64,000 bases of DNA from CALKJU01 sp046349355 (GCA_046349355.1 JAXMCM010000025.1:1-64000); one strand, 5' to 3'. Counted from the stretch's first letter, positions 33,714-42,469 are shown. The notes: generated from the sequence alone by a model not told the origin. Numbers and translations are program-made.

Positions 33714-34985
33714 CTGCCGTCGCCTGCCCTGAGGACGACGCTGCTCCTGGGAGCCTGCATGCTGGCGGCCGTGCCGGCCGCAGCCCAGCCCGCCTCGACC
33801 CAGCAGCAGCTCGACGAGCTGAAGAAGCTGGTCGAGCAGCAGCAGCGCGTGATCGAGGCGCTGCAAGGCCAGGTGGCTGCCCTCAAGGCCGACACGGCGG
33901 CGACCCGGGCGACCGTCGAGAAGACCCAGCAGACCGTCGCCGAGACCGAGCGCAAGATCCCGACCGGGCCGCTGGTGACCTCGGCCGAGCCGCGGATCAA
34001 GCTGGCGCTCTCGGGCCAGGTCAACCGCATGGTCAACCTCGCCGACGACGGCCACTCGACCAAGGGCTACTTCGTCGACAACGGGCTGTCGCCGTCGCGG
34101 GTGCGCTTCGTCGGCGAAGGCCGCTACAGCGACGACCTGACCATCGGCACGATGATCGAGTTCGCCATCTCGCCCAACAACTCGAACGACGTGACGCAGT
34201 TCAGCGAGAGCAGCAGCGACCGCCTCGACGCGCGCAAGGTCGAGGCGATCTTCGCCAGCAAGAGCCTCGGCACCGTCTGGTTCGGCAAGGGCGACGCCGC
34301 CACCCGCGAGCTGACCCGGGCCGACCTCTCGCGCACCGAGGTGATGGCCTACTCGAACCCGGCCGACCTCGCCGGCGGCCTGTTCTTCCTCGACGACGAC
34401 GGCGAGTCGACCGGCATCCAGATCAAGAACGCGATCACCGACTTCGATGGCGGCCGGCAGAACCGGGTGCGCTACGACACGCCGCGGCTGGCCGGCTTCA
34501 TGCTGTCGGGCTCGGTCGGCGAGGACAGCAAGAAGGGCGCGGCCCTGCGCTGGGCCGGCGAGGGCAACGGGCTCAAGGCCTATGCCGGCATCGGCGCCAA
34601 CGATCCGAACCGCGACAATGTCACCGTCGCCTACACCGGCATGACCAGCGTGCTGCATGCCGGCACCGGCCTCGGCCTGACCGCCGCCGCCGGGCTGCAG
34701 GACCAGACCGGGACCGACGCCACCTTCGTCTATCTCAAGGGCGGCTGGCAGGGCCGGCTGTTCCCGATCGGCGACAGCGCGGTCAGCCTCGACTACCAGG
34801 AGACGGCCGACTTCTACGCCGAGGGCGACACCGCCCGGTCGTTCGGCCTCGCCCTGGTGCAGCGGCTCGAGGGCTTCGGCACCGAGTTCTACGCCGGCCT
34901 GCGCAACTACAGCCTGAGCCGCGACGACACCGACGATCCGCACGACATCAAGGTCGGGACGATCGGCACGCGGGTGAAGTTCTGA
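33714..34985 (+). CDS. Outer-membrane porin, coiled-coil N-terminus (DcaP-like)
   Basis: The mature protein begins after a signal peptide (LGACMLAAVPAAAQP) with a coiled coil rich in Q/E (TQQQLDELKKLVEQQQRVIE) of about 45 residues, followed by a beta-barrel region (ALSGQVNRMVNLADDG through to a C-terminal phenylalanine, GTIGTRVKF). That plan fits DcaP-type or related porins with a periplasmic trimeric stalk. CTG at 33714 is proposed as start, with GGAG 7 bases upstream and an ideal signal peptide; ATG at 33654 would add 20 polar residues and has no visible ribosome site. Confidence 0.85.
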   Translation: MPSPALRTTLLLGACMLAAVPAAAQPASTQQQLDELKKLVEQQQRVIEALQGQVAALKADTAATRATVEKTQQTVAETERKIPTGPLVTSAEPRIKLALSGQVNRMVNLADDGHSTKGYFVDNGLSPSRVRFVGEGRYSDDLTIGTMIEFAISPNNSNDVTQFSESSSDRLDARKVEAIFASKSLGTVWFGKGDAATRELTRADLSRTEVMAYSNPADLAGGLFFLDDDGESTGIQIKNAITDFDGGRQNRVRYDTPRLAGFMLSGSVGEDSKKGAALRWAGEGNGLKAYAGIGANDPNRDNVTVAYTGMTSVLHAGTGLGLTAAAGLQDQTGTDATFVYLKGGWQGRLFPIGDSAVSLDYQETADFYAEGDTARSFGLALVQRLEGFGTEFYAGLRNYSLSRDDTDDPHDIKVGTIGTRVKF

Positions 34986-34990
34986 GCGCC

Positions 34991-35182
34991 ATGCGCCGGC
35001 TGCGCGGGCTCGCCTGCCTCGTGCTGCTGGCGCTCGCCGGCTGCGGGATGCAGCCGATGGACCTGCCCACGACCGACCCGGACGGGCCGGGCCTGTTCAC
35101 CGGCGAGCCGGGCGCCTTCGTGCTGACGCGGCCGCTGCCCGGCCGCAAGCCCGCCGGGACGGCCGGGGCCGGCAGCGACTAG
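34991..35182 (+). CDS. Small lipoprotein
   Basis: A 63-residue protein with a lipoprotein signal (LACLVLLALAGC, lipobox LAGC, cysteine near residue 18) and a short proline/glycine-rich mature part. No family recognised. It starts 5 bp after the porin stop, so it is likely co-transcribed. Its stop TAG lies in the palindrome CTAG, whose other strand supplies the stop of a tiny minus-strand gene. Confidence 0.7.
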   Translation: MRRLRGLACLVLLALAGCGMQPMDLPTTDPDGPGLFTGEPGAFVLTRPLPGRKPAGTAGAGSD

Positions 35183-35271
35183 CGGGTGATGCTGCCGGCG
35201 GCAGCGAGGGCCACGGCGGCGGCGACGGCGGCGATGACGAGAAGCGTGATCCCGAGGTCGTAGAGCTTCAT
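35179..35271 (-). CDS. Tiny putative membrane protein, 30 residues
   Basis: Minus-strand ATG frame encoding MKLYDLGITLLVIAAVAAAV and ten further residues ending ITR. A short polar N-terminus, one ~20-residue hydrophobic span and a basic end make a single-pass membrane peptide. A purine-rich GGGGA lies 7-8 bases before the ATG. Its stop and the stop of the convergent lipoprotein gene share CTAG. Alanine-rich hydrophobic frames can arise by chance in GC-rich DNA, so support is moderate. Confidence 0.5.
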   Translation of the reverse strand: MKLYDLGITLLVIAAVAAAVALAAAGSITR

Positions 35272-35345
35272 CGGCGGTCCCCGGCGGGCAAGCGAAGGTC
35301 CGACGGTCGTAGGCGCTGGCGGAGCCGGGCGCAAGCGCGCGGCCG

Positions 35346-35359
35346 TTGATCCTGATCAA
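35346..35359 (+). promoter_or_regulatory. FNR/FixK-type box upstream of the PHA operon
   Basis: TTGATCCTGATCAA is a perfect TTGAT-N4-ATCAA palindrome. Its centre lies at 35352.5; the weak -10-like sequence GATAGC at 35384-35389 would give a start near 35394, i.e. the class II position (-41.5). Implies activation of the PHA synthase/Pta/AckA operon when oxygen is low. Confidence 0.8.
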
Positions 35360-35421
35360 TGACAGGGCGGTCGTTCCGGTTCAGATAGCCTCAACGGCCC
35401 TTCGGCCGGAGGGGATCGCGG

Positions 35422-37149
35422 GTGGGGCAGGACCACGGCGCGGCGGGTGGCTTCGAGAACCTCGACCGGCTGCTGCATGCGGCACAGGCGCGGGCGACGC
35501 ACGGGATCTCGCCGGCCAGCGTCATCGGCGCCTGGCTCGACTGGGGCGTGCACCTTGCCAACGCGCCGGGGCGGCGCGCCGCCCTCGCCCGCCAGGCCGC
35601 CGACGATCTCGCCCGCCTGGCGCTGTGGCTCGGGCGGCAGGAGGCCGAGCCGCCGTTCGCCGAACCCCTGGGGCAGCATCGCTTCGCCGACCCGGCCTGG
35701 CGGACCTGGCCGTTCGCCGCGCTGGCGCAGGGCTTCCTGCTGCAGGAGCGCTGGTGGGACGCGGCCACGGCGGACCTGCGCGGCGTCAGCGCCGCCCATG
35801 CCCGGCAGGTGCGCTTCATGGCCCGGCAGCTGCTCGACATCGCCTCGCCGGCCAACGGGCCGCTGACCAATCCCGAGGTGGTCGCCGCCACCGTCCGCGA
35901 GGGCGGGCAGAATCTCGTCCGCGGCATGGGCTTCCTCGCCGAGGACGTGGCCGCGGAATGGCTCGAGGGCGGCCGCCGCGACAGCGGCGGGTTCGTCGTT
36001 GGCCGCGACCTCGCCGCGACCCCGGGCCGGGTCGTCTTCCGCAACGACCTCATCGAGCTGATCCAGTACGCGCCGCAGACGGCGGCGGTGCGGCCCGAGC
36101 CGGTGCTGATCGTGCCGGCCTGGATCATGAAGTACTACATCCTCGACCTCGCTCCCGGCTGGTCGCTGGTCGAGCACCTGGTCAGGGCCGGGCACACCGT
36201 GTTCGCGATCTCGTGGCGCAACCCCGGCGTCGCCGACAGCGGCCTTGGCCTCGACGACTACCGCCGCCTCGGCGTGATGGCGGCGCTCGACGCGATCGGC
36301 ACGATCGTGCCGGAACGCAAGGTCCACGCCTGCGGCTACTGCCTCGGCGGGACGCTGCTGGCCATCGCCGCGGCGGCGATGGCGCGCGACGGCGACGCGC
36401 GGCTCGCCTCGCTCACGCTTCTGGCGGCGCAGACCGACTTCAGCGAGGCCGGCGAGCTGATGCTGTTCATCGACGAGAGCCAGGTCGCCTGGCTCGAGGA
36501 CCTGATGTGGGACCAGGGCTATCTCGACGCCAACCAGATGGCCGGCGCCTTCCGCCTGCTGCGCGCCGACGAGCTGGTCTGGTCGCGGATCGTCCGCCAG
36601 TACCTGCTGGGCCAGCGCGAGACGCCGAACGCGCTGATGGCATGGAACGCCGACGGCACCCGGATGCCGGCCAGGATGCAGGGCGAGTACCTGCGCGACC
36701 TGTTCCTCGACAACCGGCTGTCGCGCGGCCGCTATGCCGTCGACGGCCGGCCGGTGGCGCTGACCGACATCCGCCAGCCGATCCTCGCCGTCGGCACCGA
36801 GACCGACCACATCGCGCCCTGGCAGTCGGTCTACAAGATCAGGCTGCTGTCGGACGCGGACGTGACCTTCGTGCTGACCAGCGGCGGGCACAATGCCGGC
36901 ATCGCCGCCAGGCCCGGCCATCCCGGCCGCCGCTACCGCATGGCGACGATGGCGGCCGGCGACCGCTACGTGCCGCCCGACCGCTGGCCCGCCACCGCCG
37001 AGGCGCGGGACGGCAGCTGGTGGCCGGCCTGGACCGACTGGCTGGCGGCCCGCAGCGGCGAGCCGGTGGCCCCGCCGGCGACGGGCGCCGCGGAGCGCGG
37101 GCTGCCGCCGCTCGAACCGGCACCGGGCCGCTACGTCATGGAGCCCTGA
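35422..37149 (+). CDS. phaC: Poly(3-hydroxyalkanoate) synthase, class I type
   Basis: Polymerises hydroxyacyl-CoA into PHA granules. The 575-residue alpha/beta-hydrolase has the lipase-box variant GYCLGG with catalytic Cys at about 307, the Asp in GTETDHIAPW and the His in TSGGHNAG. The family tryptophan-rich substrate region FAISWRNPG is present. GTG start with GGAGGGG upstream. Followed by genes for a DUF3141 protein, MaoC-Pta and acetate kinase, a set known from other alphaproteobacteria. Confidence 0.93.
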   Translation: MGQDHGAAGGFENLDRLLHAAQARATHGISPASVIGAWLDWGVHLANAPGRRAALARQAADDLARLALWLGRQEAEPPFAEPLGQHRFADPAWRTWPFAALAQGFLLQERWWDAATADLRGVSAAHARQVRFMARQLLDIASPANGPLTNPEVVAATVREGGQNLVRGMGFLAEDVAAEWLEGGRRDSGGFVVGRDLAATPGRVVFRNDLIELIQYAPQTAAVRPEPVLIVPAWIMKYYILDLAPGWSLVEHLVRAGHTVFAISWRNPGVADSGLGLDDYRRLGVMAALDAIGTIVPERKVHACGYCLGGTLLAIAAAAMARDGDARLASLTLLAAQTDFSEAGELMLFIDESQVAWLEDLMWDQGYLDANQMAGAFRLLRADELVWSRIVRQYLLGQRETPNALMAWNADGTRMPARMQGEYLRDLFLDNRLSRGRYAVDGRPVALTDIRQPILAVGTETDHIAPWQSVYKIRLLSDADVTFVLTSGGHNAGIAARPGHPGRRYRMATMAAGDRYVPPDRWPATAEARDGSWWPAWTDWLAARSGEPVAPPATGAAERGLPPLEPAPGRYVMEP

Positions 37150-37151
37150 CG

Positions 37152-37229
37152 ATGCGCGCTTATGTCATCGGAGCCGCGCACGCGATCGGCTATACTGCAA
37201 TGCAGCAACGATTCGGAGGGCCACGGTGA
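37152..37229 (+). CDS. Possible 25-residue leader peptide between phaC and the DUF3141 gene
   Basis: ATG two bases after the phaC stop, GGAG 8 bases upstream, reading MRAYVIGAAHAIGYTAMQQR and five more residues, ending in a TGA that overlaps the GTG of the next gene (GTGA). This spacing would couple translation of phaC to the DUF3141 gene. The frame also contains the PhaR-type site, so it may simply be untranslated spacer. Confidence 0.35.
   Translation: MRAYVIGAAHAIGYTAMQQRFGGPR
37191..37205 (+). promoter_or_regulatory. PhaR-type site with overlapping -10 sequence
   Basis: CTGCAATGCAG (37195-37205) is a perfect CTGC-N3-GCAG, the motif reported for PhaR, the PHA-sensing repressor of phasin genes, in Rhodobacter sphaeroides. 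It overlaps TATACT (37191-37196), a near-consensus -10, though no good -35 is visible. It lies 20 bp before the DUF3141 gene. Confidence 0.5.
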
Positions 37230-39547
37230 GCAAGACCGGAACCGACGCCACGGCCGGCGTCCTGCAGGCCTGGGGAGCCGGGCTCGCCGCTGAGGCCATG
37301 GCCTACGCGATCGACGCGGCGCAGCGCACCGTGCTGTTCGCCGACATCATGCGCCAGCGCGGCAACCAGTACCGCGAGTACGTCGAGGGCAGGGCCAAGC
37401 CGGTCCTGAGCTACGACTACGAGTTCGTCATGCTCGGCCGCGACCTGCCGCGGCCGGTCAACTACGCGCTGGTGCGGATCAAGGCGCCCGAGGGCGTCGC
37501 CACCGACGAGTCGCGGCGGCCGTTCATCGTCGTCGACCCGCGCGCCGGGCACGGTCCCGGCATCGGCGGCTTCAAGGCCGACAGCGAGATCGGCATGGCG
37601 CTGCGCGCCGGCCATCCCTGCTACTTCATCGGCTTCGGGCCCGAGCCGCTGCCCGGCCAGACCATCCTCGACATCGCCCATGCCGAGGCGACCTTCGTCG
37701 AGCGGGTGATCGAGCTGCACCCCGGGGCCGACGGCAAGCCGGCGGTGATCGGCAACTGCCAGGCCGGCTGGGCGGTGATGATCGTGGCGGCGCTGCGGCC
37801 CGAGCTGTTCGGCCCGATCATCGTCGCCGGCGCGCCCCTGTCCTACTGGAACGGCGTGCACGGGGCGAACCCGATGCGCTATGCCGGCGGCCTGCAGGGC
37901 GGCAGCTGGCTGGCCGAGCTGGTCGCCGACCTCGGCGCCGGCAAGTTCGACGGCGCCTGGCTGGTCAGCAACTTCGAGAAGCTGAACCCGGCCAACACCT
38001 GGTGGGAGAAGCAGTACAACGTCTGGGCCCGGGCCGACACCGAGGCCGAGCGCTACCTCGGCTTCGAGCGCTGGTGGGGCGGCCACGTCAACCTGAATGC
38101 CGAAGAGATCCAGTACATCGTCGACAACCTGTTCGTCGGCAACAAGCTGGCGACGGCCGAGCTGGTCAGCGACGACGGGGTGCGCATCGACCTGCGCGGG
38201 ATCCGCTCGCCGATCGTCTGCTTCTGCTCGCACGGCGACAACATCACCCCGCCGCAGCAGGCGCTGGGCTGGATCACCGACCTCTACGGCAGCGTCCAGG
38301 ACATCCGCGCGCACGGCCAGACGATCGTCTACTGCGTGCACGACACCATCGGCCACCTCGGCATCTTCGTCTCGGCCAGCGTGGCGCGGAAGGAACATGG
38401 CGAGTTCGCCAGCAACATCGACTTCATCGACGTCCTGCCGCCCGGGCTCTACGAGGCGGTGATCGTGCCCAAGGCGGCCGACGCCACCAATCCCGACCTC
38501 GCCGGCGGCGACTACATCCTGCGCTTCGAGGCCCGCGACCTCGACGACATCCGCAAGCTCGGCGGCAACGACGAGGAGGACGAGCGCCGCTTCGCCACGG
38601 TGGCCCGCGTCTCCGAGATCAACCACGGGCTCTACCGCACCTTCCTGCAGCCCTGGGTCCGCGCCGTCGCCAACCCGGCGCTGGCGCAGTGGCTGGGCAA
38701 GCTCCACCCGGCGCGGCTGAGCTTCGAGCTGTTCTCGGACGCCAACCCGCTGCTGGCGCCGCTGGCGCAGGTCGCCGAGCGGGTGCGCGCCGACCGCCAG
38801 CCGGTCGCCGAGGACAATCCGTTCCTCAAGCTGCAGCACCAGGTCAACGCGGCCATGGTCGAGATGCTGACCGCCTGGGGCGACGCCCGCGACAAGCTGC
38901 AGGAGGACCTGTTCCTCGCCGTCTACGGCTCGCCGCTGCTGCAGGCGGCGGTCGGCCTGCGCGCCGACGACGGTCCGGTCCGGCGCCGTCCGGGCGACGA
39001 GCCGGAGCACCGCGCCTTCGTCGCCGCCGAGCTCGACCGGATCCGCGCCAGCGCCGACGTCGGCGACGTCCGCCGGGCGGCGATCCGCGCCATGGTCTAT
39101 GTCGGGGCACCGCAGCGCGCGGCCGACGAGCGCTCGTTCAACATGCTGCGCCAGATCCAGCAGGCGTATGGCGGGACGATGACGCTGGCCGAGTTCAAGG
39201 ACGTGCTGCGCGACGAGCTGGCGCTGATCACGCTGGACCCCCGGGCCGCCATCGACGGGATCCCGACGATGCTGGCCAAGGACCCGGCCCAGGTGCCGCG
39301 CGCGCTCGACGCGCTGCGCCGGGTGATCGGCGCCTCCGGCCGGCACGGCGAGGAGGGCCTGCGCCGGCTGGCCGAGATGGAGCGGATCTTCGAGGCCGCC
39401 CTGCCGGCGCCGGCCGCGGCGGAGCCGGCCCCGGCCCCGGCGGCGGCACCGGCCGAGACGCCGAAGCCGGCGCGCCGCGCCGCACCGCGCCGTCCGGGCA
39501 CGCCGCGCCGGGCCGGCGGCAGCGGCCGCGGGAAGGCGACGCCGTGA
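37226..39547 (+). CDS. DUF3141 protein, PHA-synthase-like alpha/beta hydrolase
   Basis: A 773-residue protein of the DUF3141 family, regularly found beside phaC, pta and ackA. It has an alpha/beta-hydrolase core with a nucleophile-elbow-like GNCQAGW (Cys at about 178), as in PHA synthases, and a late HDTIGHLGIF that could hold the histidine. The C-terminal ~60 residues are Ala/Pro-rich and then strongly basic (ARRAAPRRPGTPRRAGG), suggesting DNA or granule contact as in PhaM/PhaF-like proteins. Function unknown; a granule-associated role is plausible. GTG start with GGAGGG upstream; the stop overlaps the next start by 4 bp. Confidence 0.85.
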   Translation: MSKTGTDATAGVLQAWGAGLAAEAMAYAIDAAQRTVLFADIMRQRGNQYREYVEGRAKPVLSYDYEFVMLGRDLPRPVNYALVRIKAPEGVATDESRRPFIVVDPRAGHGPGIGGFKADSEIGMALRAGHPCYFIGFGPEPLPGQTILDIAHAEATFVERVIELHPGADGKPAVIGNCQAGWAVMIVAALRPELFGPIIVAGAPLSYWNGVHGANPMRYAGGLQGGSWLAELVADLGAGKFDGAWLVSNFEKLNPANTWWEKQYNVWARADTEAERYLGFERWWGGHVNLNAEEIQYIVDNLFVGNKLATAELVSDDGVRIDLRGIRSPIVCFCSHGDNITPPQQALGWITDLYGSVQDIRAHGQTIVYCVHDTIGHLGIFVSASVARKEHGEFASNIDFIDVLPPGLYEAVIVPKAADATNPDLAGGDYILRFEARDLDDIRKLGGNDEEDERRFATVARVSEINHGLYRTFLQPWVRAVANPALAQWLGKLHPARLSFELFSDANPLLAPLAQVAERVRADRQPVAEDNPFLKLQHQVNAAMVEMLTAWGDARDKLQEDLFLAVYGSPLLQAAVGLRADDGPVRRRPGDEPEHRAFVAAELDRIRASADVGDVRRAAIRAMVYVGAPQRAADERSFNMLRQIQQAYGGTMTLAEFKDVLRDELALITLDPRAAIDGIPTMLAKDPAQVPRALDALRRVIGASGRHGEEGLRRLAEMERIFEAALPAPAAAEPAPAPAAAPAETPKPARRAAPRRPGTPRRAGGSGRGKATP

Positions 39548-40941
39548 GCGACCGCGAGCACCTGCTGGAGAGCCGTCCCTACGCCGAGATCCGGGTCGGC
39601 GACACCGCGAGCATCACGCGGACGGTGTCGCAGATGGACATCGCCGCCTTCGCCGCGGTCTCGGGCGACGTCAATCCGGTCCATCTCGACGAGCAGGCGG
39701 CACCCGGCGGCATCGTCGCCCACGGCATGCTGGGCGGTGCCCTGGTCTCGACCGTGCTCGGCACCCGCCTGCCCGGCCCCGGCACGATCTACGTGGCGCA
39801 GGACCTGCGCTTCCGGCGGCCGGTGCGGGTCGGCGATACCATCACCGTCACCGTCGAGGTCCGCGAGAAGGCGGCCGGCAACCGCGTCGTGCTCGACTGC
39901 CGCTGCACCAACGGTGCCGGCGAGCTGGTCACCGACGGGCGCGCCGAGGTCGTCGCCCCGGACAAGAAGCTGCTGGTCGCCGTGGCCGAGGCCCCGGAGC
40001 TGATGCTGCAGACCCACGACTCGTTCGGCGCCCTGATGCGGGCGAACGAGGGCATCCCGCCGATCCCCTGCGCCGTGGTGCATCCCTGCAGCGTCGACGC
40101 GCTGGAAGGTGCGATCGACGCGGCCAGGGCCGGCGTCATCGCCCCGATCCTGGTCGGGCCGCGCGCCAAGGTGCTGGCGACCGCCGAGCAGGCGAAGCTC
40201 GACATCGCGGCCTACGAGCTGGTCGACGTGCCGCACAGCCATGCCGCCGCCGAGCGCGGCGTGGCGCTGGTCCGCGAGGGCAAGGCGGCGCTGCTGATGA
40301 AGGGCAGCCTGCACACCGACGAGCTGATGGCGGCGGTGGTGGCCAAGGAGACGGGCCTGCGCACCGCGCGCCGGGTCAGCCACGTCTTCGTCATGGACGT
40401 GCCGACCTATCCCAAGCCGCTGTGGATCACCGACGCCGCGATCAACATCTTCCCGACGCTCGAGGACAAGGCCGACATCGTCCAGAACGCCATCGACCTG
40501 TTCCGCGGCCTCGGGCTGGGCACGCCCAAGGTGGCGATCCTGTCGGCGGTGGAGACGGTCAACCCGAAGATCCCCGGCACCATCGACGCGGCGGCGCTCT
40601 GCAAGATGGCCGACCGCGGGCAGATCAGCGGGGCCGCGCTCGACGGGCCGCTGGCGCTGGACAACGCCATCAGCCGCCGCTCGGCCGAGATCAAGGGCAT
40701 CGTCTCGACCGTCGCCGGCGACGCCGACATCCTCCTCGTCCCCGACCTCGAGGCCGGCAACATGCTGGCCAAGAACCTGTCCTTCCTCGCCAACGCCGAC
40801 GCCGCCGGGATCGTGCTCGGCGCCCGGGTGCCGATCATCCTGACCAGCCGGGCCGACAGCGTGCGCGCCCGCCTCGCCTCGGCGGCGGTGGCGGCCCTCT
40901 ACGCGCACCGGCGCGCCCAGGCGGCCCCGGTCGCCGGCTGA
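39544..40941 (+). CDS. Fused MaoC-type enoyl-CoA hydratase / phosphate acetyltransferase
   Basis: A 465-residue fusion. Residues ~1-145 are a MaoC/hot-dog hydratase (VSGDVNPVHLDEQAAPGGIV, AHGMLGG) of the PhaJ type that can make R-3-hydroxyacyl-CoA for PHA. Residues ~160-460 are a phosphotransacetylase/phosphotransbutyrylase domain (VHPCSVDALEGAIDAARAG, GSLHTDELM, SHVFVMDVPTYPKPLWITDA). It thus links storage-polymer precursors and acyl phosphate. GTG start overlaps the DUF3141 stop (GTGA). Confidence 0.9.
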   Translation: MSDREHLLESRPYAEIRVGDTASITRTVSQMDIAAFAAVSGDVNPVHLDEQAAPGGIVAHGMLGGALVSTVLGTRLPGPGTIYVAQDLRFRRPVRVGDTITVTVEVREKAAGNRVVLDCRCTNGAGELVTDGRAEVVAPDKKLLVAVAEAPELMLQTHDSFGALMRANEGIPPIPCAVVHPCSVDALEGAIDAARAGVIAPILVGPRAKVLATAEQAKLDIAAYELVDVPHSHAAAERGVALVREGKAALLMKGSLHTDELMAAVVAKETGLRTARRVSHVFVMDVPTYPKPLWITDAAINIFPTLEDKADIVQNAIDLFRGLGLGTPKVAILSAVETVNPKIPGTIDAAALCKMADRGQISGAALDGPLALDNAISRRSAEIKGIVSTVAGDADILLVPDLEAGNMLAKNLSFLANADAAGIVLGARVPIILTSRADSVRARLASAAVAALYAHRRAQAAPVAG

Positions 40942-40946
40942 GCCCC

Positions 40947-42134
40947 ATGGACGACGCCATCCTCGTCATCAACGCCGGCTCCTCGAGCGTGAAGTTCGAG
41001 CTGTTCGCGCTCCGGCCGGACGGTCTCGCCAGCACGCTGGAGGGCCAGCTCGACGGCATCGGCACGAAGCCGCGGCTGAAGGCCAGGCGGGCCGGCGGCG
41101 AGACGGTGGTGGACCGGGCGCTCGATCCGGCCGAGGCGCCGGACGTGCACGGCTCGATCCGGCCGCTGGCGGCCTGGCTGCCCGACCAGCTCGCCGGCTC
41201 GCGGCTGGTGGCGGTCGGGCACCGCGTGGTGCATGGCGGCGCGGAGCATGCGAGGCCGCTGCTGGTGGACGACGCCGTCCTCGACGAGCTCGACCGGCTG
41301 TCGCCGCTAGCGCCGTTGCACCAGCCCAACAACCTCGCCGTGATCCGGGCGATCCGGGCGAGCCAGCCGGCGCTGCCGCAGGTCGCCTGCTTCGACACCG
41401 CCTTCCACCGCAGCCACGACGCCCTGGCCGACCGCTACGCGATCCCCGAGGCGCTCCACGCCGAGGGCGTGCGCCGCTACGGCTTCCACGGGCTGTCCTA
41501 CGAGTACATCGCCAGCGTCCTGCCGGCGCAGGCGCCGCGGCTCGCCGCCGGCCGGACGGTCGTGGCACATCTCGGCAGCGGCGCCAGCCTGTGCGCCCTC
41601 GAGGCGGGCCGCAGCGCCTACTGCACGATGGGGTTCACCGCGCTCGACGGGTTGCCGATGGGCACCCGCTCCGGCCAGATCGATCCCGGCGTCCTGCTCT
41701 ACCTGATGGACCGGAAGGGCTGGGACGCCAGGCGGCTCGAGCGGTTCCTCTATCACGAGTGCGGGCTGCTCGGGCTGTCGGGCCTCAGCAACGACATGCG
41801 CGAGCTGCTGGCCAGCGACGCCGAGGACTCGCGGCGGGCGATCGGCTATTTCGTGCAGCGTGTGGCCATGGGGGTCGGCGAGCTGGCGGCGGCGATGGGC
41901 GGCATCGACGGCATCGTGTTCACGGCCGGCATCGGCGAGCGGGCGGCCTTCATCCGGGCCGCGGTCTGCCGCAAGCTCGCCTGGCTCGGTGTCGATCTCG
42001 ACGAGCCCGCCAATGCGGACCATGGTCCGCGGATCTCGACCGAAGCGTCGCGATTGCAGGCCTGGGTCATCCCGACCGACGAGGAGCTGATGATCGCCCG
42101 CCACACCGCCGGACTGCTCGGGTTGGCCGCCTGA
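40947..42134 (+). CDS. ackA: Acetate/propionate kinase
   Basis: A 395-residue ASKHA-fold kinase making ATP from acetyl phosphate. The N-terminal phosphate loop NAGSSSVKFE (from residue 9), the VGHRVVHGG block, FDTAFH, RYGFHGLSYEYI, HLGSGASLCAL and FTAGIGERA are all diagnostic. It follows MaoC-Pta by 5 bp; together they form an acetyl-CoA to acetate/ATP branch useful under oxygen limitation, consistent with the FNR-type box at the head of the operon. Confidence 0.95.
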   Translation: MDDAILVINAGSSSVKFELFALRPDGLASTLEGQLDGIGTKPRLKARRAGGETVVDRALDPAEAPDVHGSIRPLAAWLPDQLAGSRLVAVGHRVVHGGAEHARPLLVDDAVLDELDRLSPLAPLHQPNNLAVIRAIRASQPALPQVACFDTAFHRSHDALADRYAIPEALHAEGVRRYGFHGLSYEYIASVLPAQAPRLAAGRTVVAHLGSGASLCALEAGRSAYCTMGFTALDGLPMGTRSGQIDPGVLLYLMDRKGWDARRLERFLYHECGLLGLSGLSNDMRELLASDAEDSRRAIGYFVQRVAMGVGELAAAMGGIDGIVFTAGIGERAAFIRAAVCRKLAWLGVDLDEPANADHGPRISTEASRLQAWVIPTDEELMIARHTAGLLGLAA

Positions 42135-42454
42135 TGCGCGCGCTGCTGCTCGCCGCCCTGCTGCTGGCGCCGTCCCTGGCGGCGGCCGCCGACCTCGTCG
42201 AGATCCGCCGGGTGATGCCGCCCGGCGAGCCCGGCACGACCTCGCTCGTGCTCAACCGCGATGCCGTCACCGCGATCGCCGTCGAGCAGCAGAAGGGTAC
42301 CGCCGTCACCATCGAGGTGACGCTCGATCCGCAGGCCAAGCAGCGCTTCGCCATCCGCTGCATCGACATCGGCTCGGCGCGGATGGTCGTCGACGTGCTG
42401 GCCGCGCGCGGCGGCGCGGCGCTGGTCGACGTCTCGGGACGCTGCACCTTCTGA
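42134..42454 (+). CDS. Hypothetical small exported protein
   Basis: A 106-residue protein with a clean signal peptide (LLLAALLLAPSLAAAAD) and two cysteines in the mature part (RCIDIG and GRCTF) that could pair. No family recognised. Its ATG overlaps the ackA stop by one base (TGATG), so it is translated with the PHA/acetate operon. Confidence 0.65.
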   Translation: MRALLLAALLLAPSLAAAADLVEIRRVMPPGEPGTTSLVLNRDAVTAIAVEQQKGTAVTIEVTLDPQAKQRFAIRCIDIGSARMVVDVLAARGGAALVDVSGRCTF

Positions 42455-42469
42455 GGCGCCGCTCCGGCG

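Noticed and set aside
37190..39346. A 718-codon minus-strand frame
   Set aside because: Lies opposite DUF3141, which has clear family text, ribosome site and operon context; the antisense product is compositionally biased.
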